From Epichloe hybrida (lineage: Eukaryota > Ascomycota > Sordariomycetes > Hypocreales > Clavicipitaceae), in the NCBI GenBank assembly GCA_019022495.1, contig JAFEKR010000001.1, positions 682,001 to 746,000 of the forward strand: a stretch of DNA of 64,000 bases, written 5' to 3'. Of this stretch, positions 22,201 to 32,659 are shown piece after piece. Position numbers and translations under genes: made by a program. Each line of letters opens with the position of its first letter. The stretch's first letter is position 1. Under the pieces are notes generated by a model. That model did not search any database. It saw only the letters and a list, made by a program, of their open reading frames with translations, and was not told where the DNA came from.

Positions 22201-22711
22201 AGGAGAGATAGTAGACTGGATGCCGTACCTGCTATGTGCAGGGCAATCCCAAGTGCTCGGAAACGCGATTCGATCCCGTACACTGCTACCATATCACGCG
22301 CTAGAGGCTAAGCTATTTAACGTACTAGAAGAGCGAGACAAGCTCCTCAACGGCCAGAAGCTCTTAATTATCATGGATCATAAAAAGCCACGCAAGGAAA
22401 CGAAACAGCAATATCTCTTCCTAGCACTTGCTCTAGGCCCCTCTATTATCTCACGAGTATCTACAGTTCAACAAGCTGGCGCTATGATTCGACAGGCCGA
22501 AAAGAACGGAGCTCCATTCGGATATGTCTACATGGAGTCATGCACTAGCACGATAGAGTCGGTACTAGTAGCGGCGCAGAATATGGGTAAGAAGAAACGG
22601 AAGTCGGCGGCTGCTAAGCCGGTGGGGCAGAATCTGAATATTCTTACGGATGAACTCATGATTCAGAGCCTTATTTTAGGACGTATGGTAGAGGTTGACG
22701 AGATGGAGTGA
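19233..22711 (+). CDS. Rad9/Crb2-like DNA-damage checkpoint mediator (BRCT)
   Basis: My model has exons 19233-19352, 19504-19626 and 19706-22711 and gives 1082 residues. The N-terminus (ESQDSQAILDAFKAEFG) and the long, charged, Ser/Thr-rich middle with many SQ/TQ dipeptides look like a checkpoint adaptor phosphorylated by ATR/ATM-type kinases. The last ~280 residues, from RRLFEGMVFALSF, form a tandem-BRCT-like module: GMILHEGFQELF, an inserted loop, CLAPQWASMCLKRGEIVDW (the BRCT Trp helix), then a second repeat (LLNGQKLLIIMD...). Known: Rad9/53BP1/Crb2 proteins join damaged chromatin to the effector kinase. I cannot see the Tudor pair that sits before the BRCTs in Crb2. Uncertain: exon 2 is open in two frames and the second donor may be at 19625 or 19627; only the latter keeps my first exon in frame. 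Role by similarity. Confidence 0.8.
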
Positions 22712-23242
22712 TGGTCTTGATGGTGGCATCTCTTTCGAAATTTAGAAAAGTTGTGTGTCTGAAGATGCGTTCGCAGGCGACGGCATGGAACTATACAAGT
22801 CAGGTTTACTTGCACCAATTCCATACTCGTGTTGGATCACATCGGATCATGTTCCTTTTTTTCTTTTTTCTTTTTTCTTTTTGGACGGCGGGGCGAGCGT
22901 TGGGTCGACGGGGCGTCTTTGGTACTGAAACGGCAGTGATCCATGTGACCACGACGACCGCGTGGACGGCGGGGCGAGGCGGGGCGGGGCGGGGCACTGA
23001 TGATCCATGCCTTCGCTTTGCAAGATACGTCGTCATCCATGCCAGACTCCCAGACTCCCAGACTCCCAGACTCTGTCGCACATGTTCACTCGACACGATC
23101 CGCCCGGCGTCTTTTTCAACGTGGCCAGGCCACCCACTGCTTTGTTCTTCGCACCTCGGCCGGCTTTCTCTGTCATCATCGCCTTAGTCTGCAAAGGCAG
23201 CATCTGAGTCTTGCGACCCAGACCCAGACCCAGACCCAGACC
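22712..23242. other. Intergenic region with pyrimidine tract and short repeats
   Basis: Promoter of the RabGAP gene. It holds a T/C tract (about 22855-22880, TTTTTCTTTT units), a GGCGG/GGGGC repeat around 22975-22996, a CAGACTCC repeat at 23043-23072 and a CCAGA repeat just upstream of the start codon (23219-23241). No gene is seen. Confidence 0.5.
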
Positions 23243-25859
23243 ATGACCTTGACCCCGCGATCCGACTACTCGTACCACGATCCAGCACGCTCTGCATCAC
23301 CATCAGCAAGCTTTTACGCCATGAGTGACGATGAAGAGGGTGGTTACAACACCATCACGCACACAGAGACGGGGAGGGGGATCAAGTTGCTATTCTCCAA
23401 AAGCAAGGTATGCATCGGACCTCTTGTCTTTACATACCGACCAACATGTTCATGCAGGTCTACGTGCACCCGACTCCGTCAGCAAAAGACAATATCCCGG
23501 GGTACATGGCACTTTTGCAACAAAAGCCCCCGGCACCTGGCCGCCCAACCTCATCATCCTCTCATGAATCGACCTCGCCGGCATCGTCGGATCTTCTCTT
23601 GGCCTGGGTTCCCGAATCCGCCCTCGGCGATTCAGCCAACGTCTATGTCAAGGTAGACCTCTGCGACGGCGACTCGCCACCCAGACAGTCTTACCTTGTT
23701 CCTCCTCCGCCAACAGTCACCAGTCACTGCGGCTCGGTTGGCGGCTACTCATTTGCCATACCCGTCAGTGCCATTTACTCCCTTCTCGTCCGCCCACCAA
23801 GCTTGGGGTGGTGGTATGGGTCCATCATCATCAACTCTCGTGCGGGAGATAGCTTTCCCGCGCTTTTCTTCCACGACGACGAATGCCAAAGCACTATCCT
23901 GCAGAAGAAGAAGCTGGCCAAGGACAACTTTGATCCATTTGGCGAGTCGGGCCAGGTGTTCTGGGGTGCTGACGAAGTGTTGCGATGGGTAAAGAGATAT
24001 GTCGCGGTGGAAAGGTCAGGCGCTGAGCCCAACGTCTATCTGGTCGAGCCCAGCAAAGAGGACTTGGAAGGTTTTGGAGGAAAACCTGGCGCATCGAAGA
24101 AGATCAAGAATGACGCAAGGGCCGGGGCCAGCCAGGACGCGGAGATGGACCCCTTTGTCAAGCTGATCAAGGAAACAGGCTGGAACATCATGAACCAGTT
24201 CAGCAAGGTCACTACATTCACAAGGAGGGCGGCCCAAGACTTCGCAGACAACAGCAATCTACCCCCACAAGTAAAGAGGCTGCTGAAAAACCCCGAGGTG
24301 CAAACCTTGCAGGATGAATTCGACAGCGCCAGGATCTATCTTGCTCGATGGGCTATGGGCATTGCTGAGCAGAGTGAAAAGGATCGTCGCGGTCGTATCT
24401 GGACAGTCAAGGATGTTGTGGACCTGGAAGACACGGATGTTGGCGAGTTTGAGCTACTTGAGGGGGCCAGTGCATTGTCGCTCGAGGAAAAACGCAGAAC
24501 AGTGACCATGGCAGAATGGGAAACCTTCTTTGACCCACAGACGGGACGGCTATCGGTGACAGTGGACGAAGTCAAAGAGCGCATATTCCACGGCGGACTG
24601 GACGCCGAAGACGGTGTCCGCAAGGAGGCGTGGCTTTTCTTGCTTGGCGTGTACGAGTGGCATGGAACCTCTGATGAACGCAAAGCGCAGGTTGCATCTT
24701 TGCGTGACCAGTACTATCGGTTGAAGCATTCTTGGTGGGAGAGACTGGAGGGAGACGGCGGCGAAGGGGAAACCGGAGAGTGGTGGCGAGAGCAAAGAGC
24801 GCGAATTGGTAAGACCCTGTCTATGGATCAAAGTATTCTCTGCCAGCCAGCTCAGTGGTGCTAATTTGTTTCATAGAAAAGGATGTACACCGAACGGATC
24901 GTCACGTTGCCATATTCCAAGGCGAGGACACGCCTCATCCTGACCCCAGCTCCCCCTTTGCCGACGTCGGCACAAATGTGCACCTCGAACAAATGAAGGA
25001 GATGTTACTCACGTACAATGAGCACAACAAAGATCTCGGCTACGTCCAAGGCATGTCGGATCTCCTGTCTCCCATATACGCCGTCATCCAGGACGACGCA
25101 ATTGCGTTTTGGGGGTTCCAAAAGTTTATGGAGCGCATGGAACGCAACTTCCTACGAGACCAATCCGGCATGCGAAATCAGCTTCTTACATTAGACCATC
25201 TCGTCAACTTCATGGATCCTAAATTGTGGGATCACTTGCAAGCAACGGACAGCACCAACTTCTTCTTCTTCTTCCGCATGATATTGGTCTGGTATAAGCG
25301 GGAGTTTGAATGGCCAGACATCCTGAGGCTGTGGGAGGGCTTATGGACAGACTATATGAGCGCAGATTTCCACTTGTTCATTGCATTGGCTATTTTGGAG
25401 AAGCACCGAGATATCATCATGGAGCATCTTAAAGCTTTCGACGAGGTCCTGAAATACGGTAAGTCTTGCAATTAACTAGCCGCGCTGCTGTGACTGCCAA
25501 GAGAAGGGGCGACATGGACGCTAACCGCCATGGCAGTCAACGAGCTTTCAAACACCATGGACCTTGAATCCACGCTCATCCGAGCAGAAGCACTGCATCG
25601 AAAATTCCAAAGGCTCGTCGAGGCAATCGACAAGAAGCAGAATTTCCCTGCACCACGAAAAGGTTCTTCCCCCGAGGGGCAGGAGCAGTCGTCTGGAAAC
25701 CCTGAGACCCAACAGTCTCCTGCCAATGACAAAGGCAAGGGAACAGAGTCGCAACAGAGGGTGATTTCGCCTGAACTGAGGAGGTTGCTGAGCAAGAAGG
25801 TGGAAATTTTACCGAGGAAGACAGTAGAGCAAAAAGGAGATGGGATGCCCGGAAAGTAA
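23243..25859 (+). CDS. TBC-domain RabGAP, Gyp7-like
   Basis: Four exons (23243-23407, 23458-24808, 24877-25458, 25537-25859), all GT-AG, give 806 residues. The N-terminal region (SKVYVHPTPSAKDNIPGY...) is the domain that precedes the TBC in Gyp7/TBC1D15 proteins. The TBC domain starts near residue 430 (IFHGGLDAEDGVRKEAWLFL). It contains the arginine finger IEKDVHRTDR with Arg511, formed across the second intron, and the glutamine finger YVQGMSDLLSPI with Gln563. Downstream are FFFFFRMILVWYKREFEW and LWEGLWTDY, typical of the second half of the domain. Known: Gyp7 accelerates GTP hydrolysis on the vacuolar Rab Ypt7. Inference: same target. The C-terminal tail is Ser/Gln-rich. A later ATG at 23323 is possible, but the first is in good context. 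Confidence 0.95.
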
Positions 25860-26279
25860 AAGTAGGGGGCAGGCGTGCACAATGGCGAAGGGAAATTTGT
25901 ATTGTATTCTGGCGTTGGCTAGCGTCGTCCATGACGGGACTGCTTTTTTCTTTTTTCTTTTATGCGATGCATGCGTGCACGTTGTAAGCCCTGATAACAT
26001 TTATCACACGTCGAGTGATTGATCCAATGTGCCACAATACTCTTCTGTGATGAGTTCCAGTTCCAGCCGACCACAAAAGCCACAAACAAAAGCAAGCTTT
26101 TGTCCCATCTTCTCAGCTGAGCTCGTGTCTTTCTTTCCTCGGCGTCCCCCTCCATGCGTTGGACGGGTCATGAAAGCCAATTGTGTCGACAGAAAAGTAA
26201 TAACATTAGATTATACCCTACCTTCCAATGACCAGCATCTACACACACTTACTTCTCCTTTTTCCCTTCTTTCCCCTCA
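25860..26279. other. Convergent intergenic region
   Basis: About 420 bp between the ends of the RabGAP and MSO1 genes. It contains TTTTTTCTTTTTTCTTTT at about 25943-25960 and likely holds both 3' ends. No gene is seen. Confidence 0.5.
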
Positions 26280-27039
26280 TCATTTATATCCCCTGGGACC
26301 ACTAGGCAAGCCCTGCCTCCTCGGTGCACCACCACCATCATATCCTCCCGCGCCAGGCGGCCCATACGAGCCCCCCGGTACAAAACGATCCTCATAAGAA
26401 GCACCGCCCCCCGACCCCGAAGGAAGCTGAAACTGGCCCCCCCCCCGCCTGCGAAGGACTCGGCTGTCTCGCGGCCCCCCATAACCTCTGCTTCAGCCGA
26501 TCCTGCGCCGTCGCCGTCGCCCCCGCCGCTGGCACAGAGTTCTGCGTCGCCCCGGCATTCTGCGCATTCTGATAGCTTCCCACCCTCTGGCTCGGCAAGG
26601 GCCTCGGCCTCGCCTGAACCTCGGCCTCCCGCCCGGGAGGAACCAGCCCTCCGCCTCTGCCCGACATGCCCCGGCCGGCCCTCAAGCCATGCTGCCCTCC
26701 TCCCTGGGGCGCGCTCTCCCACAGACTAGACAGTCCGCCCGTCGCGGCGGCGGCAGCGGCAGCGGCGGGCTGGCCCCCGGCGGTGAGGCCGCCGTACCGC
26801 GCGCCGACCTGAGTCTGAGACTGGGCGTACAGAGGCTGAGGAGCGACGGCGGCCTTGGGGTCCGGGGGAAGCCAGCCAGGGAGGGGACGACCCTTGTCGG
26901 TGTAGTAGTTGCGCAGGACGCGGCACACGTGCGTGTCGTCTTCGGTGTCGCCGTCGTTTTCGGAAGACAGGAGGGTGGAGCGGAGCGACGAGATCTGGGA
27001 CGTCGTCTTTGTGAGGATGTTGGAGTACCACGATGTCAT
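26280..27039 (-). CDS. MSO1: Mso1-like Sec1-binding protein, frame broken in a homopolymer
   Basis: Starts at 27039 with MTSWYSNILTKTTSQISSLR and continues through DDTHVCRVLRNYY and KGRPLPGWLPPDPK. This is the conserved N-terminal Mso1 segment that binds the Sec1/Munc18 protein at sites of exocytosis. A Gly/Pro/Gln-rich middle and an RLKQRLWG motif follow. As written, the frame runs over a run of ten G (plus-strand C at 26437-26446) and then stops early. Shifting by one base there restores a Gly-rich tail with SYEDRFVPGGSYGPP and RRQGLPSGPRGYK, ending at the stop at 26280-26282. The total of 760 bases is one over a multiple of three, as a single inserted base would give. An intron using a weak donor at the RLWG codons could also join the parts, but it would remove that motif. 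Sequencing or assembly error is the simplest reading. Confidence 0.88.
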
Positions 27040-27594
27040 GTTATGTTGTGCGCGCAGATGGCTGGGTGCCGGGGGACGGGCTGCGATGGGAGGCAGAGTG
27101 ACGGGTGCGGGCACGTATGCTTTTGAATGGGGGTTTGTTATTGAAGATTTGAAGATTGGTGGGTTTGTTGGGTGGTGGTGGTGGTGGTGGTCGTCGTCGT
27201 GAGGAGATGAGGGCGAAGGAGGAAATCGATGGCGATGGATTGTAGATGCGAGATTGAACAGTTGGGGGGGGGGGGGGAATGGTCAGATAAGATAGTGTGT
27301 ACGGATTACTCCGTAATAGTCCGTACACTGGTGGGGTGTCAGGTGGGCATGTATGCAATGCACCTTGATATCGAAACACACTCACACTTCCAGATGTGCA
27401 TTACGAAAATGCAGTCATGTACACAAGGAGAAACCATCGTTTGTTCATCGTGTATGCAAGGAAGATGAAAGTAGCTAGGATATGACGCCGCAACGCCCGG
27501 ACAAACAAGACTAGACATGAGCAGGCTCATCGTTCAACGCAGGCCGCAACCAGCTCTCGGAGGAGGCAGAGCAAAGAGCAATAATCTTTAAAGA
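27040..27594. other. Intergenic region with simple repeats
   Basis: Promoter of the MSO1-like gene and 3' end of MAK16. Contains (GGT)n near 27169-27190 and a run of 14 G at about 27264-27277, then ordinary sequence. No gene is seen. Confidence 0.5.
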
Positions 27595-28643
27595 TTACCA
27601 CGACAGGTCGTTGGTCAACGTCAACATCACCTTCTCCTTCTTGGCCTCGACGCCCTTGACCTTCTTGTTGTTCATCTTGACGGCCTGGCCACGCTTGCGC
27701 TTGTTGCCAACCTTTTCCTCCTCGGCCTCGCTCTCTTCCTCCTCCTCCTCCTCCTCTTCGTTCTCGCTCTCCAACCAGTCCTCCAGCTCCTCAAGCTCCT
27801 CCTCGCTCTCATCAATGTCAGAAACATATTGCACCTCCTTCTCACCATCCTCGACCTCGCTGTCCAACGCCTCGAGCTCTTCCTCGGACACGACACCCTC
27901 GTCAAAGTCTTCGTCCCGCTCGCCCTTGCCCTCTCTCTCCATGGCATTCAGGACCTTCTTCCAGATGGCCTCGCTGACATTCAATGGCTGGTCGCCATAC
28001 GCGCCCTGCCGTAAACGCTCCACCAGCTCTCGCTCAATCGTCCTCTCCAGCTTGGCAGCCGCCTCTGCCTTGCGCTCTCTAGCTTTCTCACGATGCTTGA
28101 TCTTGGGCGCCATCTTGGGCACCAGCTTCTCGCCCAGGCGCTCTTCCTCGGCAGCGATCCTTCGCATGCGGATTTGCACCTGCGTCAGACGCGTGAGACG
28201 CTGCTTGCACTTGTGGACCAGGAACTTGGGCCAGTAGAGGAGACGCTCATCGAGCTGCTCCAGCGCCTTGGTGTAGTTGTTGGACAACTTTATCTTTTCC
28301 CACATCTTGGACGGCAAGTGGGCTCGCTCGACCGTCTTCATGTACAGGTACAGGGTTTGCTTGGTCGGGTGCTGCCTCACCGTGGCATATCGCGAGTTGG
28401 CGAGAGGACATGATTGTCGGTTGCACATGCCCGTCACGTTGTATTCATTGCGGCAAAAGTTTTGCTTCTTTTCTGTTCTGTAATGGCAGGGTCGGTTAGT
28501 GTTGAGGCATTGAGACTTGTGGAGGCTGAGACTTGGGTGACGATCAAGACAACCTGACGGGTTTTCTGGTGCAGCACTCACTTTAATTTGAACGAGCAGA
28601 ACTGCTGGTTAATGATTTGCCAGACAATCTCGTCAGACGCCAT
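27595..28643 (-). CDS. MAK16: Ribosome biogenesis protein Mak16
   Basis: Two exons (28643-28582 and 28477-27595; intron with gtgagt and cattacag) give 314 residues. The first exon encodes [20 protein letters not shown]. The second continues [20 protein letters not shown] and [14 protein letters not shown], the cysteine-rich N-terminal block that identifies Mak16. The conserved basic region ([20 protein letters not shown]) follows, and the C-terminus is very acidic (runs of Glu near residues 260-275) and then Lys-rich (KRKRGQ), consistent with nucleolar location. Known: Mak16 acts in early assembly of the 60S subunit with Rpf1. Length is close to yeast Mak16 (~306). A distal in-frame ATG exists inside the intron but would lose the conserved start. 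Divergent from VPS55 across ~0.5 kb. Confidence 0.97.
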
Positions 28644-29158
28644 CTTTGGTGCGAAGAATTCCTCTTTTCCTGAGTTGTGAGAATAGGGGAAAAGAAGAGG
28701 AAGAAGAAATCGACAAGGAAACGAGGCGTTCCGTTGCAAAGGGTGAAGGGGGAAAAAAGTCGAGCGGGGCGGAAGGCTGGCGATTATTTCGTCCAGTAGC
28801 TCGCTCGCAGGAAAGTTCGCTTCCGAGTTTTTTTTTTTTTTTTTTTTGGCCCAGCCATGATGATAGGCGGGAAGACGTGGCCTGTGGCCGTGGCGCAGGT
28901 AGGTACATAGGTACCCCTGCTCGGCTGCGGAACAATGCCTCATCCGTAGCTTGCCTCGTTGGACGACAACAAGAAACAAAGCTTGGGCCACTGTCGGTCC
29001 ATAACATGACCATAATAACCGTTTCTCGCAGCTCAGACGACTCTGAGCACATAACTTCTTCGCGCGAGGTGTTTCTCCCCTCCCAATCTCATCAACTCGA
29101 ACCGGGTCTGGTATCGCGCATTCGACAACCCCCCCCCCCACCGCGGGGACCCATCACC
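28644..29158. promoter_or_regulatory. Bidirectional promoter MAK16 / VPS55
   Basis: 515 bp separates two divergent start codons. It includes a run of 21 T near 28829-28849, a GGTAGGTACATAGGTACC palindrome-like stretch at ~28898-28915 and a C-run just before the VPS55 start (29130-29138). No third gene is present, so shared control is likely but not shown. Confidence 0.55.
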
Positions 29159-29643
29159 ATGCCGAACGCTGGCCTGAAAACCATCATCGCGCTATCCTTC
29201 GTCCTCGCCGTCGGCTTCCTCCTCGTCATCCTGTCCTGCGCCCTGTTCTCATCTTACTTCCCGCTCCTCGTCGTAGCGACCTACGTCGCTGCGCCCATTC
29301 CGAACTGGATCTGCCGCCGATGCGCCAACCCGGATGACTTTGTCGAGAGCTCCGGCGCGGGAGTTCTCGACCTGGGGCGTTTCTTCACGGGATCCCTGGT
29401 TGTCATGGGCATGGGTACGTCTACTGTCCCAAGGACAAGAATCCCTCATGCCTGCAGAAAACGCTGCCGGGCTGGGCTAAAACGATGTTCGTGGCTAACG
29501 AAAGGGTAGCTCTCCCCGTGGTCCTCGCCCACTCGGACCTCATCCGCGTCGAAGCCATGATCATGTCGATAGTAGGCGGCTTGTTGATCTACGGAACCAT
29601 CATCAGCTTCGGCATGTTCTTCCAGGAGGAGCAGGAGTTTTAG
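29159..29643 (+). CDS. VPS55: Vps55-like endosomal membrane protein
   Basis: Two exons (29159-29414, 29510-29643) give 129 residues. Four hydrophobic segments are visible: LKTIIALSFVLAVGFLLVIL, LFSSYFPLLVVATYVAAPIP, FTGSLVVMGMALPVVLAH (formed across the intron) and MSIVGGLLIYGTIISFGMFF. The IPNWICRR and HSDLI motifs and the small size match the Vps55/LEPROT (OB-RGRP) family. Known: Vps55 with Vps68 controls late-endosome to vacuole traffic. The short acidic C-terminus ends EEQEF. The intron has gtacgt and gggtag borders and the frame closes exactly. Confidence 0.95.
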
Positions 29644-29989
29644 TGGCGCGGCGGCGGACTACATACGCGTTGCAGGCCAAAGTGCTCTGCGCAGAAGGGG
29701 GGGCCTCGGTGGTTCCCGTGAGATTGGAGGCTTCGAATTGGCTTGTGGACGGGCATTCTTGTCACCGAGTAAGGGGCGAGATGTATTTTTCTAAACTAGT
29801 GGTTTGCGTCCGCGATGGCGAAAAAAAAATAAAAAAAATCCGTGTGCTGACTTGTCCTCACTGCATCGTTGTCGTCATCATCATCATCGTCATCATCATC
29901 GTCATGAAATGTTGAATTACCCTGATAATTCCCGGGGGAAAAATCGCCAATGTCGTACCAGGTTGAAATTCCTTGTTTCTCCACATCAA
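29644..29989. other. Convergent intergenic region with ATC repeats
   Basis: 346 bp between the ends of VPS55 and the PABA synthase gene. Contains an A-run (29820-29828) and an imperfect CAT/CGT trinucleotide repeat at 29870-29904. No gene is seen. Confidence 0.5.
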
Positions 29990-32659
29990 TTACGCCGAGT
30001 CCCAAAACGTCCCCAGCGGACCGCACAGTTTCGTAAACATTTCCTCCCGCTCTCCCTCGGCGGTGCTCAACGTCGTGACTGCGCCGCCGGCCCCGATGCG
30101 CCATACCTCGCGTCCGTCATCTTGTGCACACGGCTCATCATCCCACCTGAACATGGTGCGGATGGTGACGCTCCAGTCTCCGCGGCCCTGCACGTCCAGG
30201 TATCCGATGACGCCCGAGTACACGCTCCGTTCGCCGGACTCGATCGTCTGCAGAATCTCGCAGCTACGCTTCTTGGGCGCGCCCGTCATGCTGCCGGGCG
30301 GCAGACACGACGCCAGCACGTCCATGCCCGTGAAGGGGAACTCCCCACGAGACGGATCCGTGCCGGCGGCGAGTTTCAGCGGCGGCAGTTGGCCATTGAC
30401 GGTCGTGACCATCTGGAAGACGGTGGCGTACTCTTCAACGCGGAGGAGATCGGGGACGGTGACGCTCTGGGCCCCACAGACGCCGTAGAGATCGTGGCGG
30501 ACGAGATCGACAATCATGAGGTTCTCGGCTTCTTCTTTGGGAATGTGCAGGATTTCCTCGGCTCGTGCGAGCGTCGAACAGTCGGGGGATTTGCGGACCG
30601 TTCCTTTCATGGGACGCATGGAGCAGAGGCCGTCGGGGTCGTGCTTGAGGAACCGCTCGGGGGAGCAGCTGATGAGGGTCGCGCCGCCGAGGCGGGTGAA
30701 GGAGCCGAAGGGCGCGGGCTGTCTTGCCCGGAGGGCTCTGTATATTTGCCATGGTGTTCCATGACTAGATGAATCCTCGACATCGGTCATGTTCTTCTTC
30801 CTCGTGGTGGCTTTGCCGCGCCGCTCCTGCTCTTCTAGCGCGGCGGTGGCGGACGTGGTGGATGAAGTCATCTTGGTGTGGTGAGGTTGGTCGTTGCCGC
30901 GTGGTCGCGTCATGGTTGTCTGCGCGGTGAGGCACAGTTCGTATGATTCACCTCGTCGAATGTACTCTTGGCACTTGCTCACGTCTGCCTCGTAGGCGCC
31001 CGAGTCGGGCACAGAGACTTGAACTCGCCCCCCCTTGCGCTGACGGACATGATCCAGGAGGGCTTCGTTGGAAGAACGAGGCTTCGTGGGGTACTTTGTA
31101 TACTTTGTATCACAGCCGGAGCGTGTCCAGGTGTGGGAGCCCTGAATGGTGTGGACGATGCCATCTATCCACGAATCGTCGGGGTCATCCTCGGTTGTGA
31201 GACTCTGAATGTAGGCGACGCCTGCCTGGTGATCAAGCACAATACTCTTGGATACCCATGCCATGCACAAGTCGGGTCGGCGGTGTCCTCTTGTGCCTGA
31301 GACGGACCCGGGGCTCAGCGTGCTGAGGCCCATTTCGTAAGTGACGAAGCCCATGAAGCCACCCTTGAAGGCGGGCGTGATGCCATCTTCCGGCACCTTT
31401 CTCCATCTCCAATACTCCGACATGACGTGCCATGGACTCCAGGGATCAATCTGTCCCATCATCCCGAGCCGGATCCTTTGGCATTCTTCTTGCCGTCCAG
31501 ACGTTGCCGGTTGCCGGAGCAGCAGGTAGTCGTCGCCAACATGATGATGCAAGCGTAGCGCCTCGTGGACGTCCAGCGCAATGATGGAATTCCTTGCCAG
31601 AGGATCGCCATTCGCCGTGCTGGACGAGTCCAGTATGATGGTGTCGGTGGCTCCAAGGCCGAGAGCCTCTGCAACGTCAGCCGTGTCCACACCATCAGGC
31701 AGTTTGATCTGCCGACACGAATACCCTGGATTTATGCCGCGCCGTGCCAACCCGGACTGCAGGTCCTCCCACCACAAGCACGACAACAGCGTCTGGCCAG
31801 ATTCGACACCAGGCAGGCTGTGGTTGTGAGGATGCAGGCTGTCAACGTGATCAACACTTGGTGCTCTTCTGACTTGGCGCCTCGCCGCCTCGTTCCACTT
31901 CAAAGCCTGACGGAACCAGTTTCGAACGACTTCCTGGGCACCATCCTCGGTACAAACAGACTCCGGGTGATACTGAAGACCCCAAAGCGGCCGCGTAGCA
32001 TGTCGAACTGCCATCAAGATACGTTCCGGCCCACCTTCATCATTGCCTTGATCATCTTCCAGGATCCAAGCCAGGGGAACCAGTTCGGGAGCTTGCTCCG
32101 GCACCATCCACCGTCTTGCGCGCCAGTCCTTTTCCGGAATCTTATCCTGGCCAATGTCGGCACATAAGCTGTGATACAGCGTCGCCTTGAAGCTCGGGAC
32201 GCCATCGAAAACATCCGCAGGCGCATCCTGCACATGGTCAATCTCTCTCACCATGCCGTGCAAGCCCCTGCGCAGTCGTCGAATGTTGCCCCCGAAATGC
32301 TCGACCAGGCTCTGAAAGCCAAGACAGATGCCCAGCACGGGGACAGACTGCTCTCGAGGCAGGTCCCAGAGCAACTTGAAGGCGCCGACATCTGCGTCAT
32401 GGAGCGGTGAGCCAGGTCCCGGGCCGCACACGACGGCGTCAAAGTCGCCAAGGCGATGAAGAAACTGTTCGTTGGTCCAATCGGGCGAGGGATCCGAATC
32501 CATGGTCTTGAGGTCCATGTGCAGTACATGTACCTTGACATGGCCGCCGAGGGCATCCTTGAGAAGAGAGACGATGTTATTGGTGAATGAGTCGTAGGCA
32601 TCGAGGAACAAGATGCGGCGCTCGACCAAAGTCTGTCCTTGATTCCTGATGATGCCCAT
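29990..32659 (-). CDS. Bifunctional para-aminobenzoate (ADC) synthase
   Basis: 889 residues in one exon from the ATG at 32659 (MGIIRNQGQTLVERR). The frame is open further upstream, but only from a GTG. The N-terminal half is a class-I glutamine amidotransferase: LFLDAYDSFTNNI, GPGPGSP, GICLGFQSL with the nucleophile Cys112, and the His/Glu pair in LQYHPESVC. The C-terminal half is the chorismate-binding domain: YELCLTAQT, PERFL, RPMKGTVRK with Lys685, CLPPGSMTGAPKKRS and YSGVIGYLD. Lys in the PMKGT motif marks aminodeoxychorismate synthase, where anthranilate synthase has Ala. It makes 4-amino-4-deoxychorismate from chorismate and glutamine for folate. Equivalent to yeast ABZ1 and Aspergillus pabaA. 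Complete, with no odd gaps apart from a variable insert near residue 630. Confidence 0.97.
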   Translation of the reverse strand: MGIIRNQGQTLVERRILFLDAYDSFTNNIVSLLKDALGGHVKVHVLHMDLKTMDSDPSPDWTNEQFLHRLGDFDAVVCGPGPGSPLHDADVGAFKLLWDLPREQSVPVLGICLGFQSLVEHFGGNIRRLRRGLHGMVREIDHVQDAPADVFDGVPSFKATLYHSLCADIGQDKIPEKDWRARRWMVPEQAPELVPLAWILEDDQGNDEGGPERILMAVRHATRPLWGLQYHPESVCTEDGAQEVVRNWFRQALKWNEAARRQVRRAPSVDHVDSLHPHNHSLPGVESGQTLLSCLWWEDLQSGLARRGINPGYSCRQIKLPDGVDTADVAEALGLGATDTIILDSSSTANGDPLARNSIIALDVHEALRLHHHVGDDYLLLRQPATSGRQEECQRIRLGMMGQIDPWSPWHVMSEYWRWRKVPEDGITPAFKGGFMGFVTYEMGLSTLSPGSVSGTRGHRRPDLCMAWVSKSIVLDHQAGVAYIQSLTTEDDPDDSWIDGIVHTIQGSHTWTRSGCDTKYTKYPTKPRSSNEALLDHVRQRKGGRVQVSVPDSGAYEADVSKCQEYIRRGESYELCLTAQTTMTRPRGNDQPHHTKMTSSTTSATAALEEQERRGKATTRKKNMTDVEDSSSHGTPWQIYRALRARQPAPFGSFTRLGGATLISCSPERFLKHDPDGLCSMRPMKGTVRKSPDCSTLARAEEILHIPKEEAENLMIVDLVRHDLYGVCGAQSVTVPDLLRVEEYATVFQMVTTVNGQLPPLKLAAGTDPSRGEFPFTGMDVLASCLPPGSMTGAPKKRSCEILQTIESGERSVYSGVIGYLDVQGRGDWSVTIRTMFRWDDEPCAQDDGREVWRIGAGGAVTTLSTAEGEREEMFTKLCGPLGTFWDSA

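Noticed and set aside
27595..28581. An extended start of the MAK16 protein within intron 1
   Set aside because: The canonical [16 protein letters not shown] start and clean splice borders upstream explain the gene fully.
29990..32659. Anthranilate synthase component I
   Set aside because: An amidotransferase is fused in front and the motif is PMKGT with Lys, as in ADC synthase. Anthranilate synthase has Ala there.
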